Positions 48,069 to 56,439 of a stretch of 64,000 nucleotides of DNA are shown one piece after another; position 1 is the stretch's first letter, and each line of letters starts with the position of its first letter. The position numbers and the translations under genes were made by a program. The notes beneath the pieces were generated by a model. That model had not been told where the DNA came from. It did no database searches and was given only the letters and a program-made list of their open reading frames with translations. Location of the stretch: positions 10,077,641 to 10,141,640 of the forward strand of contig JAJEKV010000033.1 in the NCBI GenBank assembly GCA_021234155.1, in the 5' to 3' direction. The stretch comes from Isoetes taiwanensis (taxonomy: Eukaryota > Streptophyta > Lycopodiopsida > Isoetales > Isoetaceae).

Positions 48069-48331
48069 CAAAATGGACTCTTGACGTGGCACGCTAAACT
48101 AAAATGGACTCTTGACATGGCACGCTATCTCACCACCCAACCACGAGCCCTCAGCTATGACACAGCCCCCCAGAGCTCTCCCCCGAGCTACTATATAGCA
48201 TGCACGCCCGCCTTCGGTCCTTCTTTGGACCAAAGGCCCTCTTTGGACCATAGGGTCCCTTTTGGACTAAAAGCCCACTTTGGACCATAAGGCCCCTTTT
48301 GGACTAAAGGCCACGTCCTTGGCATATTGCA
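48069..48331 (-). repeat. Chromovirus 5' LTR
   Basis: Matches the 43229-43491 LTR over 262 bp with five substitutions and no indels (about 98.1% identity), including the internal repeats and the 31-bp terminal duplication. Confidence 0.95.
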
Positions 48332-48336
48332 ATGAC

Positions 48337-49640
48337 ATCCCTCTCTCGCATCATATCCCCGACATAGTGGCAGCTGCAAGTGCTGCCGCTGCGTTACCCA
48401 CCGCCCACATAGAAAGCGGGAGAAAAAAAATCACAAAATCAGATTTAGATAATTGTCTCCACCTTTATGATGGATTCTTAAACATTAGCAGAAACAGAGT
48501 AGAGGTTAGTGCACTATTTCTCTGCAGGTAAACAAACTCACTATAGAGAAATAAGCCATGGCTTCCGCTACCAAGAAAATAAACGAATCCATGAAATATG
48601 ACACTTTATCATAAATAGAAACTCAGACATACCTTTGTCATACAATCTCTTTAGACAGCATACATACAGTAGAACTCAGAATTATATTCTCCTTTCTTCT
48701 TTAAACACCGTAGCCATATGCAATCTTGAAGAACCTGCAATTTTTATAGCCAGATCTACGTGAGCAAATACCCTAGACAGAAAGAATACAGATACATGTA
48801 ATGGAAGGATAAAACATACTTCACTGAAGCTAGTTGACTGGGCATATACAGAACCCTGCTATGCACAAAAAACAATGCTCCATTGCTGCAGCTTTGCTTG
48901 AAAATGTTGAATTTCGAATTGAAGAAGATAGGCCCGAAAACAGAGACGAAACTTTGCAAAAAAGATGGATTTGTGGATTTGAATGCCCCAAAAGCAAAAA
49001 TGCTTGCTGCACAGAACTTGTTGCAGAGATGAAACCGTGCAGAGCCCGAACTTAATGCATTCCGGCCCTGCTTCAGCAGCTCCTTTGCTTCACGAACCTC
49101 TGCTTCAGCACAATGCCGTCCTACACCAAGCCATCGCACTAATACTGTAACCATTTGAGATACCGTGGAAGAGGAAAATTGCTTTTCGTATTTGTTGCCC
49201 CGTTATTTGAACTCCACCAATTCATCCCAAATAATGATGGAGAGCAGAGAGCCATAGCCGTAACGATGGCGTTACCCACCGCCCTCCTGAAGAAGAAAGA
49301 AAGAAATATAATCGGAAAACTTTTTTAGCTTCCAAAACTCACGCTTTTGGCCCAAAAATCACGCCTGAAAAATGCGGACACCGGCGATCCAATGATGGCA
49401 AAAACATTTTAAGTAAGTAGATAGGGGAGGGTGCCCATGAAGCGCCCACTTAAGGAAACATATTTTATTATGATGGGCAAATTTTTTTTTAAGTCCTCTT
49501 TTTAGCATATCATATTGAGGCTTAAGTTCTTAGGTTTCAATTGATCCCACACAATAGAGTTTTCGATAAATTTGGAGTTGGCTAGGAAGGTTTTAAGTCA
49601 GGAGGTTAATTCAGCCCCAATAGACCACACGTACTCTTCA
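48337..49640. other. Spacer with dispersed repeat copies
   Basis: 48941-49075 is the second copy of the 43022 repeat; 49313-49425 is the second copy of the 35008 repeat. gcgttacccaccgccc occurs at 48393 and 49271. A 61-codon plus ORF (to 48531) is unrecognised. Confidence 0.5.
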
Positions 49641-49735
49641 GTGGACCACAAAGTGCCCTTTAATGGACCACTGATTACCCTTCAATGGACCACATGGGAC
49701 CTTCAATGGACTACATTGGAACCTTTAATAGCAAA
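49637..49735 (+). repeat. ~22-bp tandem TTCAATGGACCAC units
   Basis: Four degenerate units (ttcagtggaccac, ttaatggaccac, ttcaatggaccac, ttcaatggactac, each followed by a gggacc/gccct-like word). The wording resembles the tttggaccata units inside the chromovirus LTR. Confidence 0.7.
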
Positions 49736-49769
49736 CCATCTTCCAAAATTTATGTACAACAGGCGTCCT

Positions 49770-50117
49770 AAACTATTTTCAGCTGGAATGGATTGTTGCA
49801 GTGTGACCATTCGTGTCTCGATCTAGACCATGTTTCGTGTCTGGCATATTTGTAGGAAAATGCTGAAATCCAATGAACCTTAAAAAACAATAAGGATTGA
49901 ACAATAAGGAGTGCATAAATTACTTGCTGTAACAATTGTAATTGATTACAAGAGCTCCTGGTTGAATTCTCGTCAGATATGAAGCGCCAATAAGTAGGCA
50001 ATATGTGCTCATAAGTAGGTAATGTGTTTCCATCTCTTGGAGCCCAGATCGAGTCAAAAGGATGAGGTAGCTTCTTCATAGCGATTGTGACTTGATTATT
50101 CTTTATGCTATATTCCT
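49770..50117 (-). pseudogene. Two-exon 3' gene fragment, unknown
   Basis: On the minus strand exon 49924-50117 lies between acceptor gatccattcgcag and donor CAGCAA followed by gtaatt. It is open throughout (KKLPHPFDSIWAPRDGNTLP, then YEHILPTYWRFISDENS). After a short intron, acceptor cattggatttcag leads to a 28-codon terminal exon (HFPTNMPDTKHGLDRDTNGH) ending at TGA near 49774. Good splice sites and protein-like text argue for a genuine gene piece. Family not recognised. Same strand as the CDS4/5 and SHPRH pieces upstream; it may be part of the same mosaic. Confidence 0.45.
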
Positions 50118-50302
50118 CTGCGAATGGATCTCAAGAATAAAGTGAAACTTAATAAAGTGCAGTATTCCATGATGTGCACGACCTGTAATTGTGCTGGTGG
50201 CAAACTTCATTAGTCAAATGAAACGGGCATCAATAAAACATAATGAATTTTAGGAAAAAATGATTTGCTACTAATCAATTTCATATTTGGTACAATGATG
50301 AA

Positions 50303-51063
50303 CTAAACACCAAATATGGGTAAGCCTATCTTCACAAATGAATGAACAAGCGCCCCAGTAAAAATGTAGCCATCTACACGGTCCAACATCCCACCTGTGG
50401 TAAAGAAAACAAAAAGTTATCAAACAAGCTCTATTGCATATAAAGAATTCGACTAAAGGCATGCAGATATTGCGCTGATCAAAGAAATTTATTCTGATAG
50501 GCCATACAAGTAAGATGTTGCTTGGAAACCTAAAACTGTCATGTTTTACGGATGCTAGTTAACTTGTATTCATCAAATACATTAAGAGGGAGCTCTTGTC
50601 ACAGAAGGCATTGATTCAATGTGCCTTCCATAATAAGTGTGAGAATATAATCACTATTTAATAGTTCCAGCACACCATAAAGTATTACATAAAAAGCAGG
50701 AGATCAAGAAACAAAAAGATCCTCAAAACACAAACTCATATAACGACAAAGACCATCTTGCTTACCTTTCCTCCAAGAAAAGCACCAAGTGTTCCGCAGA
50801 ATAACAACGCCAAAAAAGATATCAACGCCGCTAAAAGCCCCTTTGTCCAAAATATTTGGGCCTCCGAAAGGGATCGGCCAATGAATTGCCAATTTCAGAT
50901 AACATCAAGCAGGGAGATCATGAACATTTCAAAAACGAGCTTGTCCTCATCTACACCATCTTTGCCTTTACCGGTATTTATAGCCTGGTAATCGCAAGTC
51001 CACAACGAACTTTGACCCGTGGTTGGCAAATATCCACTGTAGAAAAGCCCAAAAACTTTTCTA
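50303..51063 (-). pseudogene. Plastid phosphatidate cytidylyltransferase (CDS4/5-like) pseudogene
   Basis: CDS4/5 make CDP-diacylglycerol for phosphatidylglycerol in plastids. Three exon pieces lie in order on the minus strand. 50972-51063 (acceptor ccacag, donor gtaaag) reads KVFGLFYSGYLP and VKVRCGLA. About 50766-50897 reads HWPIPFGG, then after a 1-bp insertion FWTKGLLAALISFL and AFLGGK before donor gtaagc. 50303-50394 (acceptor ctttaccacag) reads GMLDRVDGYIFTGALVHSF to GLPIFGV and the stop, the normal C-terminus. The exons between the last two, which should carry the SPKKTWEG-type signature and the GDLxES-KRDxGVKD catalytic region, are missing from the 371-bp gap. Indels also break the first two exons. 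Non-functional. Confidence 0.85.
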
Positions 51064-51083
51064 CTGTGGCTTTAAAAGCATAC

Positions 51084-51257
51084 CTTTGGCTTTTAATCCT
51101 CGCAACTGTGATGCTATTTGCTATAAGTGCATGCTCAACAACTGCGAGCACATCATTCCATGTTGAAAAAACTAACATCATTCCATGTTGAAAAAACTAA
51201 CACTTTAGTTGTAGGATCATCCTTTCTCAGCAAGAGAATTTGAACAATAGCTTCTAT
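51084..51257 (-). pseudogene. SHPRH-like SNF2 helicase exon with internal duplication
   Basis: On the minus strand, between acceptor gattgcag and donor CAAAG followed by gtatgc, the frame reads IEAIVQILLLRKDDPTTKVL, then VFSTWNDV and, after a 25-bp exact tandem duplication (51151-51175 and 51176-51200), LAVVEHALIANSITVARIK. This is the start of the helicase C lobe of plant SHPRH homologues (KIEAV, KVLVFSSWNDVLDVLEHAL), RING/SNF2 proteins of the RAD5-like DNA damage tolerance group. Only this exon is present. The duplication shifts the frame. The next exon belongs to a different gene, starting only about 20 bp away. Confidence 0.8.
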
Positions 51258-51259
51258 CT

Positions 51260-51764
51260 GCAATCAAAAAAACAATTGGTGCCACCACTCAATACATGCA
51301 TTGTAGATACACAGCTCTATAAAGCCTAAATTGCAGATACATTGTCTAGATGGAGCAGCTCAAATTGCTACGAAATCCTAAATTATATGTCCTATCAAGA
51401 TTATCAAGATGGAGCAACTCAAAATCGCTCAAAAGAAAGAAAGAAGGAAGGCGAAATACTTGTTTTTGACAGGCTGAGGTGACCGTCCCTTGCCCGGAGC
51501 CGCGTTCTCCACTTCTGGAGCTGCTTCTGGAGCGTCCGACAAAGGAAACAAGCTGGTCGAATGAAGGTTCAGTGGTAGGCGGAAATGAGAAAAAAAAAAG
51601 GCATATAACCGGCGTAAAAAACACCAATAATGGTCTTTTAACGGAGGAAGGTCACCCTCCCCTAAGTATAAGCTTCTTTCGCCTCGCCCGAAAGCGGCCG
51701 ACGCTACGGAGCGCGGAGGCCTGCTTGACCGGGCAGAAAACAGGCCAGGGGGCCTTTGCCCTAA
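51260..51764. other. Region between SHPRH exon and inverted-repeat element
   Basis: A 141-codon minus ORF (51429-51854) begins in the inverted-repeat element and ends in text such as DAPEAAPEVENAAPGKG. It might include a captured, transit-peptide-like first exon, but no family could be recognised, so it is not called as a gene. Confidence 0.3.
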
Positions 51765-52005
51765 CGTAAAGATCGGCTGGGGCCAATCCAGCCGTGCCAC
51801 GTGGCAGATAACAGCAGAACAGCAGGTAGAAAACACAGAACGTGGAGTAAACAAAAGTGGAACGTCGAGTAAAAAACAGAACGTGGAGTAAAAAAAAGTG
51901 GAACGTCGAGTAAAATTCTTGAGCGCTTTTCAGACTTAGAAAAGTTGCCACGTGTCATGCTAGGACTGGTGGAGACGGCTGGATTGGGCCCAGCCGTTCT
52001 TTACG
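51765..52005. mobile_element. ~240-bp inverted-repeat (MITE-like) element with G-boxes
   Basis: Left arm 51765-51794 (cgtaaaga, then cggctgg...ccagccg) pairs with right arm 51976-52005 at 28 of 30 positions. Just inside each arm is a G-box core CACGTG (51798-51803 and 51949-51954). The middle holds two 41-bp tandem units (gaacgtggagtaaa and gtggaacgtcgagtaaa, starting 51838 and 51879). No protein is encoded. Target-site duplication not identified. It lies about 390-630 bp upstream of the ROCO start codon and could contribute bZIP/bHLH-type regulatory sites. Confidence 0.65.
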
Positions 52006-52029
52006 GTCCTAAAATATTGTCGTGTCTCT

Positions 52030-52180
52030 GTCTCAACCATTTAAAAAGTTGACATTAACCATAGCCCTAAATACTGGAACTTGGATACGGTCGTTTCATA
52101 GCCCGGTAAATACTGGAACTTTGTCTCAACCATTTAAAAAGTTGACATTAACCATAGCCCGGTAAATACTGGAACTTTCG
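52030..52180 (+). repeat. 93-bp-period tandem duplication upstream of ROCO gene
   Basis: gtctcaaccatttaaaaagt and catagccc, plus taaatactggaactt, occur at 52030 and again at 52123; catagcccggtaaatactgg also recurs between them at about 52098. A recent duplication in the likely promoter or 5' leader. Confidence 0.9.
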
Positions 52181-52222
52181 TTATTGGTAAATCCTAAATT
52201 ATTGTCCTGACTGGCTGGAATA

Positions 52223-52298
52223 TGGCAGGGATATTTTAACACGACTCTTCATTCGCTTCATGGCAGGGATATTTTAACACGACTCTTCATTCGCTTCA
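52223..52298 (+). repeat. Exact 38-bp tandem duplication in ROCO 5' region
   Basis: tggcagggatattttaacac followed by gactcttcattcgcttca is repeated exactly in tandem (52223-52260 and 52261-52298), about 95 bp before the start codon. gatattttaac is the only TATA-like word near here. Confidence 0.95.
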
Positions 52299-52391
52299 AT
52301 CAGCCTTTGCCACAGCATTTTTGCAGCTGAATCTTGCTCTAGATCGGCGCAGGGTTGTCATCTAAGTTTCAATTGCAGGTCTGTTTTTGAA

Positions 52392-55300
52392 ATGGAACTT
52401 GAAAGTAGTGAAACCCGGTATGTCGTTAAAACTAAAGAGCAATTGGAAAAGTTAAAATCTATTCTTCAGAGTCCCAACAATCTGCAGAGCGTGAAACTAG
52501 ATTTCGGTGCGGAACCTGAAATTGTCAAAATTTTGGCAACGGGCCATCATTGTAATATTCAGAGTTTAGATCTATCCTGCAACAATGTTGGAGATGGAGG
52601 TGCTAAAATTTTCGCAGAGGCACTTGCAAGTGGAAACTGTGCATTGCGTAGTCTTAATCTTCGTTGGAGCAACATAAGAGATAGAGGCACCAAGTTTCTA
52701 GCAGATGCGCTTCTCAGTGGGCGATGTGGCCTTTTGGATCTGACCCTCAATGACAATGATCTCTTCGAGACAAAAGAAGATGTGAAGGTCTTGGCAGCGG
52801 CTCTAGCAAGTTCTCATTGTAAGATTCACACTTTAAATCTCTCCTGCATTGTTAAAAATCCCTCCGGCGGCTTAGGCGCTGAAATTGCTAATAATCTCGC
52901 AGAGGCCCTTCTAAGTGGAAATTGTGCATTGGTTAATCTTGACCTTACACAGAACTACATTGGAGATGAAGGCACTCAGAGCCTAGCAAATGCAATGTCA
53001 AACACCTTGTGTAACCTAGAATACTTGAACCTCATCCAGAATGGAATCACGGACAAAGGCGCCATAAGTTTGGCATTGGCCCTTTCTAGTCAAGACTGTC
53101 GTCTCCGACATCTAGTCCTGGACGGTAATAAAATAACAGAGACAGGTGAAGAGGCGCTTGTGAATGCCTTAAGAGCCAACGTTACATGTCAAATAGAGAA
53201 ATTAGAATTACAATGGACATCTCCAGCTTTGAAACGTCAGTTTGATAAATTGGTGAAGCGCAATAGAGGTTTTCGCGGTGAAGGTGTTGATGTCCAACCT
53301 GCGAACATAGTCAAGCTCTTCGATGTCCAACCTGCGGACATAGCCAAGCTCTTCTTGTGTGGATTTTCAGGGGTTGGCAAAACCACTATACGGAAAAACA
53401 TCAACAAAAAGCTATCAAAGCTATCATTGCGGAACTATCTTGAACGACATGTTTCAACAACAGGTATGGATTTGCAGACTGTTAAACTTGGAAAAAAAAA
53501 GCTTCTTATTTGTGATTTGGCTGGGCAAAAAGAGTTCCATGCTTTCCATCATTACTTTGTGAGAGGGTCAGATAAAGATTTATTTCTTGTGGTATGCAAA
53601 GGTACTTCAGCAGGTTATGAAACCCAGTTTCAAGATGATCTCCGATATTGGCTTCGTTTCATTGTTTGCCATCGTGCATCTCCTTCTGCCCCAAAACCCA
53701 AAGTCTGCATAGCTGTAAATTATTTTTCTCGTTTTGATATTGATTCCATGAAAAAAGATGCAATACGTCTCACTCATACTCTTGTTAATGAGTATCAAGA
53801 TTTTCTTGACTTTGGAGACGAACAAAAGAATGTTTTGGGACTAGTGGCACTAGATGCTTCACAGATGGATCCTCTAAGAGCTCAGTTAAGCTTAAATTTG
53901 GACAAGCTCCTTGAGAAACGACAAAAAATTCCTAAAATATGTAACAAGGTGCTCATGAGTGCGAGGAAAATAGCTCGGGCTTCGAATAAGTTCTACTTTT
54001 TTTTCAATAACCCTCCTGCAAAGATTGTTTCCTTTCAAGACTTAGAAAAGACCTTTAAGCAAGGTGAAGTCTCTCCAGAGTTGCTAAGAAATTCCTTAGA
54101 GCATCTATTTGATATGGGGGAGCTTATTTTTCTCAATGATGTGCCTGATCTTATTATCTTAGATGTGCAATGGTTTGTCCGAGTTGTTATCGGAGCTTTC
54201 ATCTCGCCATCTAAGATTTCAGCTTCAAAGGGCCCTGAAATGGACAATGTATTAGCAGTAGAACGAAGACTGACCAACGACTGTCATGTTGGCACTCACC
54301 TAAAGGCCATCATAAGTACCTTGGAAGCATTGGGTGTCCTACAAGTCCAACCCAATGGTGATGTACTAGTGCCTGCATTGTTGAGAGAACAAATAGAAGG
54401 ATGGCCCAATGAGGCTGAGGCCTTCCGTTTCATTGGCCGCAGGTTTGCATGCCAGAACGAGCATACCTTACTTCCCTCAGGTATATTCATGGCTTTGCAA
54501 GTCAAGTTAAAAAAGCCGCCTCCTTCAAGAAACAGTTTTGGAGATGGTTGGATCAGTGTCATGAACAATAATGTTACATCCATTGTAAAGGTGGGGGGTC
54601 ATACCAATGACTGGCGTGATCGGCAATGGATTGATGTTATGGTACAGTTTCCGAAGGATCATTCTGGCATAGAAGATTTATTTATAGACATAAGGCAGAA
54701 TATAATTGAGGTATGTGCACAGTCACTTGCATATGTTTCATTGAAAGAATCTGTAATAAAGCCAGAGTCTATAGGGAGTCTAAAAATTTCAGGCAATGAT
54801 GTTGTCTTATTGAGTATAGTTAAAGATGAAGCAGCAAGGTATGGGCCATTGTATTCACATACTTGGGGGGAAGGCACTAGTCAATTTTCAAGCACTTATG
54901 TTTCAGAGCTTCTGTTTGATCAGGAGTGGAAGGAAGTGTTTGCAAATAAGTTGAAGTTAATAGAGGATTTGGAACATGAAGTGAGTACTTGGGCAGGTAA
55001 GCGAGTGCTAAGACATGAGCCATTAGTAGAATCAATGGAGCATACAACCTGTGAGCCTAAGCAAGCAACATCATACACTCTCTTGCAAGAAATCCGACAA
55101 GGAAAGGCAGAAATCATCCAAGAAATCCGACAAGGAAAGGCAGAAATCATCCAAGAAATCCAACAGGCAGTGGCAAAAATCCTACAGGGACATGCAGAAA
55201 TCATACAAAAGATAGACAACAAGGTTGCTGGATTATCTAGAAATATGGCTGTGTTAACCCAAATTTGTTGCACAAAGTTGCCCTGCTTACCTTATCTGAC

Positions 55301-55865
55301 TGATGAAAGCAACTACATTCAAAAAATGACTTCAGGGATCCTTGGAAAGTCTACTACACTTCATCTACTCTGTGAATCAAGCAGTGGCCATCATGCAGTT
55401 GCGGATCAAATTGGCATCACAGTCAAACTTCCACCTAAATGGTTAACGGATATTGCGCCTGTGTTGGCACCTGCTTTAGCATGTCTTGCTCTAGCTGCCC
55501 GTATTGCCTCAGTCGGTACTGGAATTCCATCAGTGCAAGGTTTTCCAAAATTTCTTCCTGAACTGATCAACATTGCGGCAGAAAACTCAGCTGCTCAAAT
55601 TCAAAAGATTGTTGTGGGCACATTGCCGGAGTCATCATGCTTGGCAGGTCATGCCTTTGAAACGCCAATAAGTGAGGAGCAGCTAAAATCCTTTTTCAGT
55701 TACATTATTAACAAGGAAACGGATAAGAAAATAAGCATGGAGAAAGATTTTGGTCTCTATCCAGTGATGTGTGGGCGGTCACCACCGTCCCTATATTGGT
55801 TATGTGCTGGTCACTGCTATGAGGGTCAGAAACAACAGTTCCGGCCTAACTTTCATTGTGACTGA
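52392..55865 (+). CDS. ROCO protein: LRR-Roc-COR, TORNADO1-like
   Basis: An intact single-exon gene of 1157 codons, the only long intact host-type gene in the window. Residues about 50-275 are ribonuclease-inhibitor-type leucine-rich repeats (IQSLDLSCNNVGDGG, LRSLNLRWSNIRDRG, LVNLDLTQNYIGDEG, LEYLNLIQNGITDKG). Residues 318-510 form a Roc GTPase: P-loop GFSGVGKT 324-331, switch II DLAGQ 375-379, and VNYFSRFD 442-449 at the G4 position. About 530-850 is COR-like (LDVQWFVRVVIGAF 590-603). Residues 897-948 are a coiled coil built of 11-residue repeats (EIRQGKAEIIQ twice). A hydrophobic stretch spans 1018-1044. Plants have LRR-Roc proteins (TORNADO1, patterning); animals have LRRK kinases. No kinase domain is present. 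The start is the first ATG after a stop-rich leader. Exact role unknown; ROCO GTPases usually act as signalling dimers through COR. Confidence 0.9.
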   Translation: MELESSETRYVVKTKEQLEKLKSILQSPNNLQSVKLDFGAEPEIVKILATGHHCNIQSLDLSCNNVGDGGAKIFAEALASGNCALRSLNLRWSNIRDRGTKFLADALLSGRCGLLDLTLNDNDLFETKEDVKVLAAALASSHCKIHTLNLSCIVKNPSGGLGAEIANNLAEALLSGNCALVNLDLTQNYIGDEGTQSLANAMSNTLCNLEYLNLIQNGITDKGAISLALALSSQDCRLRHLVLDGNKITETGEEALVNALRANVTCQIEKLELQWTSPALKRQFDKLVKRNRGFRGEGVDVQPANIVKLFDVQPADIAKLFLCGFSGVGKTTIRKNINKKLSKLSLRNYLERHVSTTGMDLQTVKLGKKKLLICDLAGQKEFHAFHHYFVRGSDKDLFLVVCKGTSAGYETQFQDDLRYWLRFIVCHRASPSAPKPKVCIAVNYFSRFDIDSMKKDAIRLTHTLVNEYQDFLDFGDEQKNVLGLVALDASQMDPLRAQLSLNLDKLLEKRQKIPKICNKVLMSARKIARASNKFYFFFNNPPAKIVSFQDLEKTFKQGEVSPELLRNSLEHLFDMGELIFLNDVPDLIILDVQWFVRVVIGAFISPSKISASKGPEMDNVLAVERRLTNDCHVGTHLKAIISTLEALGVLQVQPNGDVLVPALLREQIEGWPNEAEAFRFIGRRFACQNEHTLLPSGIFMALQVKLKKPPPSRNSFGDGWISVMNNNVTSIVKVGGHTNDWRDRQWIDVMVQFPKDHSGIEDLFIDIRQNIIEVCAQSLAYVSLKESVIKPESIGSLKISGNDVVLLSIVKDEAARYGPLYSHTWGEGTSQFSSTYVSELLFDQEWKEVFANKLKLIEDLEHEVSTWAGKRVLRHEPLVESMEHTTCEPKQATSYTLLQEIRQGKAEIIQEIRQGKAEIIQEIQQAVAKILQGHAEIIQKIDNKVAGLSRNMAVLTQICCTKLPCLPYLTDESNYIQKMTSGILGKSTTLHLLCESSSGHHAVADQIGITVKLPPKWLTDIAPVLAPALACLALAARIASVGTGIPSVQGFPKFLPELINIAAENSAAQIQKIVVGTLPESSCLAGHAFETPISEEQLKSFFSYIINKETDKKISMEKDFGLYPVMCGRSPPSLYWLCAGHCYEGQKQQFRPNFHCD

Positions 55866-55904
55866 GTCGCAATGTTGCTTTAGTTCTAAAGTGCCTGATA
55901 TAAT

Positions 55905-56050
55905 CTATCTATCTATATTTTATATAGTAATAAAAGCAAAATATGATAGTTTGTGCGCAGTTTTAGCCGTTGATATTTTTTTTAATAAGTGGACGGGTAA
56001 GATTGAATTGAAACGGTTTTTTTCTTTTTTTTGGTTGCATCGTTTTTGAG
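55905..56050 (+). mobile_element. Possible transposon 5' end downstream of ROCO gene
   Basis: tctatattttatatagtaat followed by aaaagc, then a low-complexity segment with gccgttgatattttttttaa and gtggacggg, resembles the AT-rich 5' termini of plant Helitron-like or MITE elements. No 3' end was found. aataaa here (55932) could equally be the ROCO polyadenylation signal. Confidence 0.25.
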
Positions 56051-56062
56051 CTATTATGATGG

Positions 56063-56437
56063 GTGATAGGTCGATGTTTAATTGGATGTTTAATTGTTTG
56101 TGGCTCTCGAAACTACAAGGCTTTACAATGTCATATAAAGAATTACAAACGATCTGATTCTATGAAACCTACAAAAGATTTAGTTCCTGCAAGGCTTGTG
56201 GATGGGATATGGACGGAATATGATGTTGGTGATTTTGTTGTTAAAAATGCAAACTACCCAAATTGGCATACAATTGTCTATGACACAAGTTGGAAGTCAT
56301 TGGAAGCATGGCCTCTTTGTGGATTGTATTATAGTGCGTCAAAAGTATCTTATTCCTGTACAGGAATTGTCTTTTGCAAGGTCTTCCTGCATAAGCCGAT
56401 GGTTCAGGTCATTGTCTACATAGACTTCCAAACATAG
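56063..56437 (+). CDS. ORF of 124 codons, unknown
   Basis: An open plus-strand frame 200 bp after the ROCO stop with protein-like text (KPTKDLVPARLVDGIWTEYD, VGDFVVKNANYPNWHTIVYD, SLEAWPLCGLYYSAS). It is in another frame from ROCO. It could be the decayed end of a longer ROCO relative, an independent gene fragment, or an exon whose upstream part is lost to the transposon-like sequence between. No domain recognised. Confidence 0.35.
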   Translation: MIGRCLIGCLIVCGSRNYKALQCHIKNYKRSDSMKPTKDLVPARLVDGIWTEYDVGDFVVKNANYPNWHTIVYDTSWKSLEAWPLCGLYYSASKVSYSCTGIVFCKVFLHKPMVQVIVYIDFQT

Positions 56438-56439
56438 TT

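Larger units (their letters stand above)
43229..48331 (-). mobile_element. Chromovirus (Ty3/gypsy LTR retrotransposon), structurally complete
   Basis: A 5.1-kb element transcribed leftward. Its 262-263-bp LTRs differ at five positions. It is flanked by a 5-bp target duplication (atgac at 43224-43228 and 48332-48336). It has an initiator-Met primer site, a polypurine tract, and gag-PR-RT-RNaseH-IN-chromodomain in Ty3/gypsy order. The C-terminal chromodomain places it among chromoviruses, whose integrases target chromatin marks. Several frameshifts, a DPG in place of the protease D-S/T-G, and loss of the RT YxDD motif make this copy non-autonomous. High LTR identity means a recent insertion, so the damaged body may have been copied in trans; base-calling errors could explain some frameshifts but not the RT deletion. 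Confidence 0.95.

Noticed and set aside
47716-48084. 122-codon plus-strand serine-rich ORF
   Set aside because: Antisense shadow of the chromovirus gag coiled-coil region.
52559-55273. Minus-strand ORFs of 65-117 codons inside the ROCO gene
   Set aside because: Antisense shadows of a clearly coding 1157-codon frame.
52392-55865. NLR immune receptor (NB-ARC) interpretation of the LRR/GTPase gene
   Set aside because: The LRRs are N-terminal and of ribonuclease-inhibitor type, the nucleotide site is a small-GTPase Roc fold with DxxGQ, and no NB-ARC motifs (kinase-2, GLPL, MHD) are seen.
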